Shown: positions 39,131 through 48,145 of the stretch, piece by piece | Layout of the letters: the number at the start of each line of letters is the position of its first letter | How positions within the stretch are numbered: the stretch's first letter is position 1 | Assembly: GCF_000737535.1 (NCBI RefSeq) | Contig: NZ_CP006269.1 | Span: 434,001 to 498,000 of the forward strand | Reading direction: 5' to 3' | Source of the DNA: Synechococcus sp. KORDI-100 | Lineage (GTDB): Bacteria; Cyanobacteriota; Cyanobacteriia; PCC-6307; Cyanobiaceae | DNA length: 64,000 bases | The notes under the pieces: model-generated | The model's input: the letters and a program-made list of their open reading frames with translations, nothing else | Told to the model about the DNA's origin: nothing | Databases searched by the model: none | Made by a program: the position numbers and the translations under genes

Positions 39131-39168
39131 GGACGCGTTCAGCCCGACTGTGCCGGTCAGTCTCGCCG

Positions 39169-39669
39169 ATGCCCCTTGCAGACGATGCAGCGTTGCAGGA
39201 ACCGTTGGCGGTGGCTCTGGGGGCCAACCAGGCCAGTGCAGCTGGTGAGCCGCGGGAGACGCTTGCCGCTGTACGTCCACGTCTGGAGGAGCAACTGATC
39301 GCCTGGGCTGATCAGCCGTTGCAGTTCCACTGGTCAACATTGCTGACCACCGACCCGGTTGGGCCTGTGGATCAGCCTTGTTATCTCAATGGTGTGGTGT
39401 TGGTGAACAACATCGCCAGACAGCCTTCAGAAGCGTGGGCGTTACAGCTTCTGGAGCGTCTCCACGCGCTGGAGCGTCAATTCGGCCGTGATCGTGAGCG
39501 GGAACAGCGCTGGGGGCCACGAACCCTGGATCTCGACCTGCTGTTCTGGGGGGAATTGCGGTTGGAGACCGCTCGACTGGTCTTGCCCCATCCGAGGTTG
39601 CACCTGAGAACTTTTGTCCTGGAACCGTTGTTGGAGGCGATGCAAGGGCCTCACCCGCCATGCTGGTAG
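39169..39669 (+). CDS. folK: 2-amino-4-hydroxy-6-hydroxymethyldihydropteridine pyrophosphokinase
   Basis: A 166-residue enzyme from the ATG at 39169. [16 protein letters not shown] is the N-terminal strand-loop, [13 protein letters not shown] the pterin-binding region, and [17 protein letters not shown] the signature with the two catalytic Asp residues. It transfers pyrophosphate from ATP to the pterin in folate synthesis. It diverges from chlD with 38 bp between starts and is followed by a NUDIX gene 18 bp downstream. Confidence 0.93.
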   Translation: MPLADDAALQEPLAVALGANQASAAGEPRETLAAVRPRLEEQLIAWADQPLQFHWSTLLTTDPVGPVDQPCYLNGVVLVNNIARQPSEAWALQLLERLHALERQFGRDREREQRWGPRTLDLDLLFWGELRLETARLVLPHPRLHLRTFVLEPLLEAMQGPHPPCW

Positions 39670-39687
39670 CCCTTCAGCCTGTTCCCC

Positions 39688-40251
39688 ATGGCGCCGCTGC
39701 CGTCACAGGAGCCCTACGCGTTGCTGGATGCCGTTGATGCGCTTGATGCGGGCAAGATTCGCTTCGAGCGCAACCGGATCAAGTTGCCGATGGGCGTTGA
39801 AGGCACCTTCGGGATCATTCGCCATCCAGGGGCATCCCTGGCTGTGCCGATCACCGATGACGGCCAGGTGGTGGTGCTGCGCCAATACCGTTTCGCCGTG
39901 CAGGCGCGGTTGCTCGAATTCCCTGCGGGCACCCTTGAGGAGGGTGAGGACCCTTTGGATTCGATGAAGCGCGAGCTCGGAGAGGAAGCGGGCTACAGCG
40001 CTGCCCGTTGGGATGCTCTTGGTCCAATGCTGCCCTGCCCTGGGTATTCCGATGAGGTGATCCACTGCTTCCTGGCGCGCAAACTCACCCCCCTGGAGAA
40101 CCCGCCGGCGGGAGATGACGATGAAGACCTCGAGGTGTTGCTGATGACCCCAGAGGATCTCGACGCATGTCTGGCGTCTGGCGATGAATGGCTGGATGGC
40201 AAGAGCATCACGGCCTGGTACCGCGCCAAACAGCTGCTGGGTCTGGCATGA
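39688..40251 (+). CDS. NUDIX hydrolase, ADP-ribose-pyrophosphatase-like
   Basis: A 187-residue protein with a complete Nudix box near residue 80 (GTLEEGEDPLDSMKRELGEE followed by AGY), providing the REXXEE catalytic core. VVLRQYRFAVQARLLEFPAG just before it is typical of ADP-sugar pyrophosphatases. It probably hydrolyses ADP-ribose or related nucleotide sugars. Its stop overlaps phrB by 4 bp. Confidence 0.9.
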   Translation: MAPLPSQEPYALLDAVDALDAGKIRFERNRIKLPMGVEGTFGIIRHPGASLAVPITDDGQVVVLRQYRFAVQARLLEFPAGTLEEGEDPLDSMKRELGEEAGYSAARWDALGPMLPCPGYSDEVIHCFLARKLTPLENPPAGDDDEDLEVLLMTPEDLDACLASGDEWLDGKSITAWYRAKQLLGLA

Positions 40252-41678
40252 CGACGCCCCGTGTTCTGTTCTGGCACCGCCGTGATCTGCGTCTGGCGGA
40301 CAACCTTGGTCTTGCGGCTGCAGTGGACATCAGCCCTGCAGTCACCGGCGTTTACGTGTTGGATCCTCAGGTCATCACCCCGCCTGAGCATCTGCCGCCA
40401 ATGGCACCGGCTCGCCTGTGGTTTCTGGTTGAAAGCCTGATCGAGCTTCGGCAGCGCTGGCGCGAGGCCGGCAGTCGTCTGCTGATTCTTGAAGGTGATC
40501 CGGTGGCGGTGTTGCCGAAGGTGGCAGAGCGCATCGGCGCGGAAGCAGTGTTGTGGAACCGCGATGTGGAGCCCTACGCCCGCGAGAGGGATCGCCAGGT
40601 GGCCAAACGTCTTCAAGCCGACGGTCGCCAGGTCGTTGTGGACTGGGACCAGTTGCTGATTGCGCCGGAATTGCTCAAGACCGGTGGCGGCGATCCATAC
40701 CGGGTGTACGGCCCATTCCTGCGGAACTGGCGCGCTCAGGTGCAGTCCAGGCAACCAATCTGCGCTGATGCTCCCTCCGGCCTGTTGGATTTGGATCCGG
40801 AGCATGTGCCCTCGGGCGATCCTCTGGTCGCGCTGCGCGAGTCCCATGGTTTTCAAGGCACCGATCTCTGCCCCTGTCGTCCCGGCGAGGCAGCTGCGGC
40901 CCAACAACTGCAGACGTTCTCCGATGCTGCTCTCTCTCGCTATGAGCCCGATCGCAACTTTCCAGGCGTTGTGGGGACGTCGTATCTGAGTGCGGCTTTA
41001 AGCGTCGGCACACTGAGCCCACGCCAGGCCTGGGTGGCCGCCCGTGAGGCCCGTGAACAAGCGCGCAGTGATGAGCAGTTGTCAGCGATCGGGGTCTGGG
41101 AGCAGGAGCTGGGTTGGCGTGAGTTCTACCAGCAGGCGCTTTTTCATTTCCCCGAGCTGGCGGAGGGTCCTTACCGCGAACAGTGGCGACGTTTTCCCTG
41201 GGAGAACAACGAAGAGTGGTTTGCCTTCTGGAAAGAAGGGCAGACCGGGATGCCGATCATTGATGCCGCCATGCGTCAGCTGAATCAGAGCGGCTGGATG
41301 CACAACCGTTGCCGAATGATCGTGGCGTCGTTCCTGGTGAAGGATCTGATCTGCGACTGGCGCTGGGGCGAGCGTGCCTTTATGGAACTGGAAGTGGATG
41401 GCGACTTGGCCGCAAACAACGGTGGCTGGCAGTGGAGCGCGAGCAGCGGCATGGATCCCAAACCTCTGCGAATTTTCAACCCTGCCACCCAGGCCTCCAA
41501 ATTTGATGCCGAAGGGGACTACATCCGCCGCTGGGTCCCTGAGTTGAAGCACGTGAACACGAAGGATCTCCTCAGCGGTGACATCGGTGCTCTGGAACGT
41601 CGTGGTTACCCCGAGCCTTTGATTGATCACAAGCGTCAGCAGGCGAAATTCAAGGAGCTGTACGCATTGATTAGATGA
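40248..41678 (+). CDS. phrB: Deoxyribodipyrimidine photolyase (8-HDF type)
   Basis: A 476-residue class I CPD photolyase from the ATG at 40248, which overlaps the NUDIX stop (ATGA). The N-terminal antenna domain starts LFWHRRDLRLADNLGL. The FAD-binding domain includes WELGWREFYQQALFHFP-type sequence, TGMPIIDAAMRQLNQSGWMH and WQWSASSGMDPKPLRIFNP. It repairs UV-induced cyclobutane pyrimidine dimers with blue light. The full-length enzyme provides an in-window reference for the two-gene photolyase-like pair at 50596-51926. Confidence 0.94.
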   Translation: MTTPRVLFWHRRDLRLADNLGLAAAVDISPAVTGVYVLDPQVITPPEHLPPMAPARLWFLVESLIELRQRWREAGSRLLILEGDPVAVLPKVAERIGAEAVLWNRDVEPYARERDRQVAKRLQADGRQVVVDWDQLLIAPELLKTGGGDPYRVYGPFLRNWRAQVQSRQPICADAPSGLLDLDPEHVPSGDPLVALRESHGFQGTDLCPCRPGEAAAAQQLQTFSDAALSRYEPDRNFPGVVGTSYLSAALSVGTLSPRQAWVAAREAREQARSDEQLSAIGVWEQELGWREFYQQALFHFPELAEGPYREQWRRFPWENNEEWFAFWKEGQTGMPIIDAAMRQLNQSGWMHNRCRMIVASFLVKDLICDWRWGERAFMELEVDGDLAANNGGWQWSASSGMDPKPLRIFNPATQASKFDAEGDYIRRWVPELKHVNTKDLLSGDIGALERRGYPEPLIDHKRQQAKFKELYALIR

Positions 41679-41700
41679 AGTGATAGCAATCCATAGGAAC

Positions 41701-44700
41701 TCAGCTGAACAATTCAGGTTGATACGAAAAAAGATCGGGAAGTTTTAAATTTTTTATGATGCTGTTTAGGTCGCTATTTTCCGTTGAAATCAACAGATCA
41801 TTGTTGTGTTGAGTAATCAAAATATTAGAAGGAGATTCGATATGTAAGTGATCTTCCTCGCGGATGCGGAAGTCTAAAACTGTATTATTCCCTGTTGAAA
41901 GTATAAATTCATCGGCTCCCGAATGTCCCCGAAGTGTATTATTTCCTTGGCTTGCAATCAACACATCGTCTCCGCTGCCTCCGCCGAGTCTGTCGTTTCC
42001 ATTACCGCCTTTTAGCGTATCGTCGCCTGTACCACCTTTGAGAAGATTGTTCCCATAAATGGGGCTAGTTGATTGAGTATTTGCCTTAGCCAAAAGTAAG
42101 TCATTACCGCGCCTGCCTCTGATCGTATCGTCACCTTTTTGTCCAATCAGAGTATCTTTTCCTTTCTTTCCATTCAGTTTATCGTCGCCTGAACCTCCTT
42201 TTAGGTTGTCGGCACCCAGCCCGCCATTAAGGGTGTCATTTTGAAATCCACCAAATATCAAATCGTTGCCGGGATCTCCGACAAGCACGTCGAAGCCACT
42301 GTTGCCACGAATGGTGTCATCATCGCCTCCTCCGATCAATGTGTCATCTCCCTTGCCAAGATTAAATTGTTGTTTTTGTTCGTCAGCAATTATATAATTG
42401 CTCCTTCGGCCAGCTGATATTGAAGTCTCTCCAAGGATCACGGAAAATGCGATGTTTTTGATTTGTAGCTTGTTCCCGGTTGGCAGTAAACGCATGTCAA
42501 GAATAAGAGCTTCAGATTCAGGATCATCATCATCTGCAATATTTCCCGTGATAATGATAGGTTGATTAAGTTCTTCAGACTTGCTTTGTGGAGTAATGGT
42601 TCGAATGTTTAATCTTGTCGTCTCTGGTAGCTTGCTCAAGTAAGATTCCACGGCTTTTAAATTCACGGACATTGGTTGATCGGCGCGCTCTGTTGTGGAG
42701 CTGGTGATGGTGAAGATTGCATTGTTAGGGGACTGTGACGACGCAGGCCCCTCAGAAGTAACGCTTACAGAGGGAGGAAGCGTTGCTGTGACAATCGTAT
42801 TATTGTTAAAGCTTTGTAGAATCGTTGCAATACCAGGCTGGCTTGTCGATGTGTTGGTGATGACAAGTGATGATATTTCAGAATTAGGTTTCTTCTTCGT
42901 AGAAGATTTGATAACAATGTTTTCACTATCGGTTGTATTTAGTTCAAATTGATTGACGCCATTTTTCGATGTCGACGGCGTCGATGTTGGCGGCTGTTGG
43001 GCGGATGCTGATGGAGTGGGAGTTGGAGTTGGCGTAGGAGCTGGCTTGGGGGTTGGCGTTGCAGCTGGAGTTGCGACAGGAGACGGTGAGGGGTCTGGAA
43101 ACGGTGACGGCCCCGGCGATGGCGATGGCGATGGTGATGGCGCCGGAACATTGGAGACGGTGATGGCATTACCGGTGAGATCGGCGATGTCGGTGCTGCT
43201 GTCAGCGCCTGGTGCCCAGTCATCAGCAGCGGCGATGTTGTAGGTGGTGCCTTGGGTTGAGGCGGTGCCGTTCTTGTTGAGCAGGGAATCGAGGTTGCTC
43301 TGGTCGGTGCTGTTGAGGGTGATGCTGGCGGCTGTCGCCGATGTCAGTTCAACGTCGGAAGTTGTGAGGGTGTAGGTGCTGCCGGAGCCACCGGTGATGG
43401 TGAGCTTGGAGACATCGATGTCGTTGCTTGCGCCGGGGTAGGCGGGCAGGTTGCTGCCGGTGAGGGCAAGAACACCGCTGGAATCGTCGTAGGTAGCGGA
43501 GCTGAGGCTTGGCGCGGCGACGTTGGAGACGGTGATGGCATTGCCGGTGCTGTCTGCTGGTGAGGAACTGGCGCCTGGATTCCAGTTCAGAGCAGCAGCG
43601 ATGTTGTAGGTGGTGCCGGCGCCGGAGGAGGTGCCGTCTTTATTGAGCAGACCAGCGAGTTGGAGTTGATCAGCGGCATTGAGGGTGATGGAGAAGGCGG
43701 TGGCTGAGGTGAGTTCAACGTCATCTGAGGTGAGGGTGTAGGTGTTGCTGCCTTCTCCAGTGAGGGTGAGCTTGGAGACGTCGATGTCGTTATCAGAACC
43801 TGAATTAGCGGCGAGATTGGCGCCGGTGACGGCGAGGGCACCGGAGGAGGCGTCGTAGGTAGCCGATGTGAGTGATGGTTGAGAAACGAGAGATGATGTC
43901 CAGCTGCCATTGGCACCCATCGCGGCTACAAAGGCGTCACTATTCCCTGGACTTGTTAGATCAGAACTTCCAAAACTTGCGGTTCCATTAATGTCACCAG
44001 CGATGATGGAACTTCCGTCAAGTTTGGCGTCCAATTTGATGCTATAATCACTACTAGTGCCACCAGCTTTTGTAGCCCACAAGAACGTACCATCTGCATC
44101 TAATTTGGCAACAAAAATGTCATTTGATCCAGCACTGCTGAGCGTTGTACTTCCAAACGTTGCGGTTCCCTGAAACCGGCCGCTTATCAGGGAGCTGCCA
44201 TCACTGAGGGTCGTTATGCTCTGACCGAGTTCAGCACTGGTGCCACTGGCTTGGCTAACCCAGACAAAATCACCGTTAGCATCGATTTTGGCGACAAAAA
44301 TGTCATCAGACGATCCCTCGCTAGTGAGTGCATTACTTCCGAAATTGACACTACCTTTGAACTTACCCGTGATCAGTGAACTGCCATCGCTCAATGCACC
44401 AACGCCATATCCATAGACGCTGTCGGCGCTACAACAATTTTGTTCACCAGCTTTTGTTGCCCAGACAAAATCACCATCTGCATCGAGCTTGGCAATGAAT
44501 GCACTGCTGCTGCCACGCTCCTGAAGTGTGTCTGAACCAAAGGTTGCTCCTGAAGCAAAATCACCGGTAATGATGGAACTTCCATCGGATAGTGCAATAA
44601 TGTCTTTGCTATGGTCGTGACCACCTCCACCAGCTTTTGTGGCCCAAACGTAATCACCGTCTGCATCTAATTTGGCAATAAAGATCTCTCTATTGCCTGT

Positions 44701-45210
44701 CGATGTTAGAGATGTAGAGCCGAATGTTGCCGTTCCGCTGAAGCTACCTGTAATGATGCTGCTGCCATCGCTTAATGTTGTAATGGCTGCAGGCTCGTCA
44801 CTCTGTGTTCCACCCGCTTGTGTCACCCACAGGTAATTTCCGTTTGAATCAAGCTTCGCAACAAAGGCGTCGTTGTAATTCGTTGGATTGGTCGTAAGCG
44901 AGGTGCCTCCAAACGTGGCCGTTCCGCTCCACAGTCCCGTCATGATGGAACTGCCATCAGACAAGACATTGACGTCTGAAACTCGAACGGAGCTGCTACC
45001 TCCTACTTTTGTTGCCCAGGCAAAGCTACCGTCCGCATTTAGTTTTGCTGTGAAGCCATCGGCATCGTTCGTTGAGTCAAGGCTGATTGAGTCGCCAAAG
45101 TTCGCGGTTCCAAAAAACATCCCACATAACAACGAACTTCCGTCATCGAATAGATCGATGGAGAAAGCCTGCGTGCGATTAGATCCTCCTGCGCGTTGTG
45201 GAAATGACAT
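41701..45210 (-). CDS. RTX protein with seven-repeat beta-propeller, two Ig-like modules and C-terminal calcium-binding repeats
   Basis: A 1169-residue predicted secreted protein without a signal peptide. Residues of about 15-430 are seven SBBP-like repeats of about 58 residues, each with DGSS(I/L)(I/M)(T/S)G, ATFGS, FVAKLDADG and W(A/V)TKAGG elements. Residues of about 442-686 are two Ig-like modules (DNDIDVSKLTLTGEGSNTY and relatives), nearly identical to those in the proteases at 56719 and 60811. A Pro/Ser/Thr linker follows at about residues 687-740. The C-terminus has about ten RTX nonapeptides (GGSGDDKLNGKKGKDTLIG type). It is probably exported by a type I system, such as the one at 18650-23666. 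The function is unknown; surface adhesion or motility is possible. Confidence 0.85.
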   Translation of the reverse strand: MSFPQRAGGSNRTQAFSIDLFDDGSSLLCGMFFGTANFGDSISLDSTNDADGFTAKLNADGSFAWATKVGGSSSVRVSDVNVLSDGSSIMTGLWSGTATFGGTSLTTNPTNYNDAFVAKLDSNGNYLWVTQAGGTQSDEPAAITTLSDGSSIITGSFSGTATFGSTSLTSTGNREIFIAKLDADGDYVWATKAGGGGHDHSKDIIALSDGSSIITGDFASGATFGSDTLQERGSSSAFIAKLDADGDFVWATKAGEQNCCSADSVYGYGVGALSDGSSLITGKFKGSVNFGSNALTSEGSSDDIFVAKIDANGDFVWVSQASGTSAELGQSITTLSDGSSLISGRFQGTATFGSTTLSSAGSNDIFVAKLDADGTFLWATKAGGTSSDYSIKLDAKLDGSSIIAGDINGTASFGSSDLTSPGNSDAFVAAMGANGSWTSSLVSQPSLTSATYDASSGALAVTGANLAANSGSDNDIDVSKLTLTGEGSNTYTLTSDDVELTSATAFSITLNAADQLQLAGLLNKDGTSSGAGTTYNIAAALNWNPGASSSPADSTGNAITVSNVAAPSLSSATYDDSSGVLALTGSNLPAYPGASNDIDVSKLTITGGSGSTYTLTTSDVELTSATAASITLNSTDQSNLDSLLNKNGTASTQGTTYNIAAADDWAPGADSSTDIADLTGNAITVSNVPAPSPSPSPSPGPSPFPDPSPSPVATPAATPTPKPAPTPTPTPTPSASAQQPPTSTPSTSKNGVNQFELNTTDSENIVIKSSTKKKPNSEISSLVITNTSTSQPGIATILQSFNNNTIVTATLPPSVSVTSEGPASSQSPNNAIFTITSSTTERADQPMSVNLKAVESYLSKLPETTRLNIRTITPQSKSEELNQPIIITGNIADDDDPESEALILDMRLLPTGNKLQIKNIAFSVILGETSISAGRRSNYIIADEQKQQFNLGKGDDTLIGGGDDDTIRGNSGFDVLVGDPGNDLIFGGFQNDTLNGGLGADNLKGGSGDDKLNGKKGKDTLIGQKGDDTIRGRRGNDLLLAKANTQSTSPIYGNNLLKGGTGDDTLKGGNGNDRLGGGSGDDVLIASQGNNTLRGHSGADEFILSTGNNTVLDFRIREEDHLHIESPSNILITQHNNDLLISTENSDLNSIIKNLKLPDLFSYQPELFS
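43153..43885 (-). repeat. Ig-like tandem module shared with two other RTX genes (copy 1)
   Basis: This segment aligns at a constant offset of 14607 with 57760-58492 and is nearly identical in DNA, with scattered single-base differences and no visible indel. It encodes two diverged repeats of about 115 residues, each containing VSKLT(L/I)TG, TYTLT, VELTSATA, LLNK(D/N)GT and TYNIAA. Confidence 0.9.
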
Positions 45211-45730
45211 GGGGATGTCTGCGATGCTTATCGGCTTCGGAATCTCATCTCGACTTCAGTCGCCATGCGTTGTCTGCAACTCTGCAGGCAGTGATGCCTG
45301 GCGATATTCAGCTTGTACGAGGCAAGCTCCACTGATGCTGAAAGGCAATTGATTGCTGATTCGTAGTCTATTGTCGGAAATTTTTAGCCTCAATGTGTCC
45401 AGGAGCGCATCGATCAACCAATCGGACGCAACCCGCTCATTCTTGATTCTATTTTCGGTGTTCTACGACACTATCTATGGTTGGTTTGTTCGCTTCACGC
45501 TGCCCAGGGATCGCTGCTGCGGACTCGGCCTCACGCGCTGTAAAGCGAGTTCGCTGAGCCTGTGGCCAATCAGCATGCGTTGCCCACGAGCCTTGGCGCC
45601 GCCAGTAGCGGTTGATTTCTTTTCAAAGATTCGAGCTTTTTAAATGTTGTTTCACAAATCTACGATGATTGTCGGTCGGATCATAAATATCAGTTGAATG
45701 ATGAAAAAGCAGGTGGTCTTCGTAAGAGTG
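45211..45730. other. 520-bp intergenic region between two RTX genes
   Basis: No convincing gene was found. The only long plus-strand ORF here (45353-45643) lacks a recognisable product and a good start. A GC-rich patch at about 45465-45625 contrasts with AT-rich flanks. On the minus strand it reads as a stretch of about 50 codons without a start (NRYWRRQGSWATHADWPQ and onward), perhaps a gene remnant. The end nearest 45211 must hold the promoter and ribosome-binding site of the propeller gene, but no clear consensus is visible. Confidence 0.5.
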
Positions 45731-47734
45731 TTATGCGGTGATGAAATGAATGGCTTCTGACGACAGCTCGGGTTTGTTCTCCAGAATGGCAAACATCCCA
45801 CCGTTTCCAAATCGAGGGTTCTCACCGTTTTGGTTGTAAATAAGCTGTCCTTGTGGTTCGAAATAGATCACGTCATTGTCCTGTCTGGCAAGCTTTTTGA
45901 GTTGTTTTTTCTTGGAGGCAGTAGCGAATGTTGGATCTGAATCAAGCCCCTTAAGTCGTTTGGCTCCAAGCCAGAGTCGGTCTCCTTCATTGATGTCGAA
46001 GTCTTTGATTGTGTCAGCCCCTCGCTTGCCGAATGGATCCTTTTGAGCGAACAGAAAGTGATCTGCTCCTTTTCCTCCTGTGAGAACGTCAGAACCTTTC
46101 CCTGCCCAGATCAGATCATTCTTCTTCGTTCCTTTGATTCTGTTGGATTGCTTGCCTTTTGATTGGATGATTGTTCTGTTGTCCAGATTCAATGATCCAA
46201 GGGTTTTGATGGGTTGACTTTGATGATGGCTTGCCATCTGATCAGCCCCTCCAGCAAGTTGTGCTTCCGGTCGCCGAGCGGGGGACTTTTTGATTGGCGT
46301 AACCTTGAATCGATTGGTGGCGTTGATGGATCCTCCGTAGCCATCTGCAACGGCATAAGTCAGCCTGATGGTGCCGTTGAATGTGACGTCAGGAGTGAAG
46401 ATCCACGACCGATTGCCGGTCTGCTCGATCGCACCGCTTGATACTGAGAGATTGGTGATGAAGAGTTGGTCCCCATCGGGATCGGAATATCCCTGAAGCA
46501 ATGCATCTTCTCTGATGATGGTTGACGAGTTCTCTTTCCCATCCGTGAGAGATGCTCGATTACCAGTTAACGATGGCTTGTCGTTGACAGGAGCAACCGT
46601 AAAGGATTGACTGGCGTCTAAAGAACCCCCAAAGCCATCCTCAACGGAATAGGAAAGGCTCACAGTTCCATTGACATTTTTTGCGGGTTTGAATGTCCAG
46701 GATTGATTGCGGTTGTCTGACAGCACTCCATTGGATGCTGAGAGGTTTGAAATAGAGAGGTCGTCTCCGTTGGGGTCTGAGTATCCCTGCAGTAACTCAG
46801 CTTCAGTCAGGATGTAGGCAGAATCTTCCTGTCCTTCCGAAAGAATCGCTCTCTTCCCCGTTTGTGCAGGTGGTGCATTGGTTGGCAAGTTGTCATCTTC
46901 CCTTCCCCAGATTCTTTGAAGGGCTTCAATGTCTGCGTCTGAGAAGAAAAAGTCCCAGCCATCGGGACTGATGTTGTACGACATGACGCTATCGTCCGTT
47001 GTCCATCGACTGTTGAAAGGATCTTCATTGGGATGGGATAAACCCAGTGCATGACCAATTTCATGGGTGATCGTATTGGCATCGAAACTGTCATTCGATC
47101 CAGATGCGTTCCCCTTCAAGGAATCCTGTGCGATGTCTTTCCACAGGAGATGCCATCCAGAGCTGACGTTGACGACTTGCCCAACAGTGTCGCTTGACCA
47201 TGCTTTCCAATCGTCAACGGAGATGATCATGAGATCAGATTCCTCCGGATTGGATGTGGCCTTGAAGTCAAGGTCTATCAGAGGATCAAGCTGAGTGAAA
47301 ATGTTATTGATAAACTGGATCGAATCGTCTTGATGTTGGATCGTCTGAAGTTCTTGGTCAAGATACTGAATATTTGTTGACACGTTAAAGATGTAATAGT
47401 TGAACGTTTCCTGGCCGTTTAAATATCCCTTTGTGATGTCTCCGAAAGCGCTGCTGATCAACAGTGAGGGGTCGATCGATGCTGATTGTTTATTCCCTCT
47501 GGGATATGTCGTCCCGCTTACGAGCCAGGGCTCCTTGGCCGAGATTTTGTTCTGGCAAGCCAGGCAGCCGCAGGTTTTGATGTGATATCGAAGCTCTGAA
47601 CTGTCAGCCGTTAATTGAGTTTCGTCGTCATTATTGATGATGTTTCTGTTGGCAGTCTGGCTTGCATTGAGTACAGCGTCGCTCAGTGAGCCGACATGCA
47701 TCAATGACGATGCATGCTTCTCAAAAGAAGACAT
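45731..47734 (-). CDS. RTX metzincin metalloprotease with two cadherin-like repeats
   Basis: A 667-residue predicted type I-secreted protease. Residues 55-60 are CGCLAC followed by Gln, a motif also found in the protease at 56719. The metzincin zinc site is HEIGHALGLSHP near residue 221, with a Met-turn in DSVMSYN about 25 residues later. Two cadherin-like or VCBS-type repeats of about 90 residues follow (LLQGYSDPNGDDLSISNLS and LLQGYSDPDGDQLFITNLS). The C-terminal domain has KGTKKNDLIWAGKGSDVLTG, an RTX calcium-binding unit, and a peptidase-M10-type tail (DTIKDFDINEGDRLWLG). It probably digests extracellular protein. It is AT-rich (about 45% GC on a hand-counted line), which may indicate transfer. 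Confidence 0.85.
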   Translation of the reverse strand: MSSFEKHASSLMHVGSLSDAVLNASQTANRNIINNDDETQLTADSSELRYHIKTCGCLACQNKISAKEPWLVSGTTYPRGNKQSASIDPSLLISSAFGDITKGYLNGQETFNYYIFNVSTNIQYLDQELQTIQHQDDSIQFINNIFTQLDPLIDLDFKATSNPEESDLMIISVDDWKAWSSDTVGQVVNVSSGWHLLWKDIAQDSLKGNASGSNDSFDANTITHEIGHALGLSHPNEDPFNSRWTTDDSVMSYNISPDGWDFFFSDADIEALQRIWGREDDNLPTNAPPAQTGKRAILSEGQEDSAYILTEAELLQGYSDPNGDDLSISNLSASNGVLSDNRNQSWTFKPAKNVNGTVSLSYSVEDGFGGSLDASQSFTVAPVNDKPSLTGNRASLTDGKENSSTIIREDALLQGYSDPDGDQLFITNLSVSSGAIEQTGNRSWIFTPDVTFNGTIRLTYAVADGYGGSINATNRFKVTPIKKSPARRPEAQLAGGADQMASHHQSQPIKTLGSLNLDNRTIIQSKGKQSNRIKGTKKNDLIWAGKGSDVLTGGKGADHFLFAQKDPFGKRGADTIKDFDINEGDRLWLGAKRLKGLDSDPTFATASKKKQLKKLARQDNDVIYFEPQGQLIYNQNGENPRFGNGGMFAILENKPELSSEAIHFITA

Positions 47735-48145
47735 TTGATTGTTTTATATCTTGCCCCCAGTCTTTTTGATGTGCCTTGTTGTTTTCTCTTCTTTCGGGTG
47801 ATGATTGTCTAGGGTTTAACCCTTAAACAGCTGAATCTTTCTCATGATCAGTTCATGAATTTCTCACAGACAGCCGGTCTCTCAGAGCACTGGAATCGTG
47901 GGTTCGAATCCGATGAGCCGTCCCGCAACACAGTCCCTTTCGTCGGACTCTTTGCACTTTTCAGAGTGATCTTTGATGAGTGACTGGTGAGTCCAGCTTG
48001 ATGAGGTTCTTCGTCCTGTTCAGGAATGCTGGAATCGAATTTCTTTAATCAACACATCTGAGCGTGTTGATTGATTGTCGACCATGCCAGCGTGCAACTC
48101 CGTAACGTCCATGCGCCGCTGGTTGTGGCAGTGAGTTCCGGACCC
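47735..48145. other. 411-bp intergenic region with a tRNA-like T-arm fragment
   Basis: The right end follows the DegT stop and the left end is the promoter side of the RTX protease. No gene was recognised. Around 47875-47930 a canonical T-loop sequence (GGTTCGAATCC at 47910-47920) is preceded by a 5-bp stem capable of pairing, but the T-stem has a mismatch and the anticodon loop would have 10 bases, so no functional tRNA can be folded. It may be the remnant or attachment-site copy of a tRNA 3' end. Confidence 0.45.

Noticed and set aside
42953-43243. Gly/Val/Asp-rich ORF on the plus strand
   Set aside because: Antisense shadow of the Pro/Ser/Thr linker of the propeller gene, with no independent evidence.
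41701-45210. Truncated N-terminus of the propeller gene by frameshift
   Set aside because: The upstream frame ends in a TGA 16 codons before the ATG, and the partial first repeat is explained by circular closure of the propeller.
45353-45643. Plus-strand 96-residue ORF with TTG start
   Set aside because: No recognisable motif, poor start, codons unlike those of neighbours, and it spans both an AT-rich and a GC-rich patch.
47880-47930. Functional tRNA gene
   Set aside because: The T-stem has a mismatch, the anticodon loop would be 10 bases, and no matching acceptor or D arm was found; kept only as a possible remnant.
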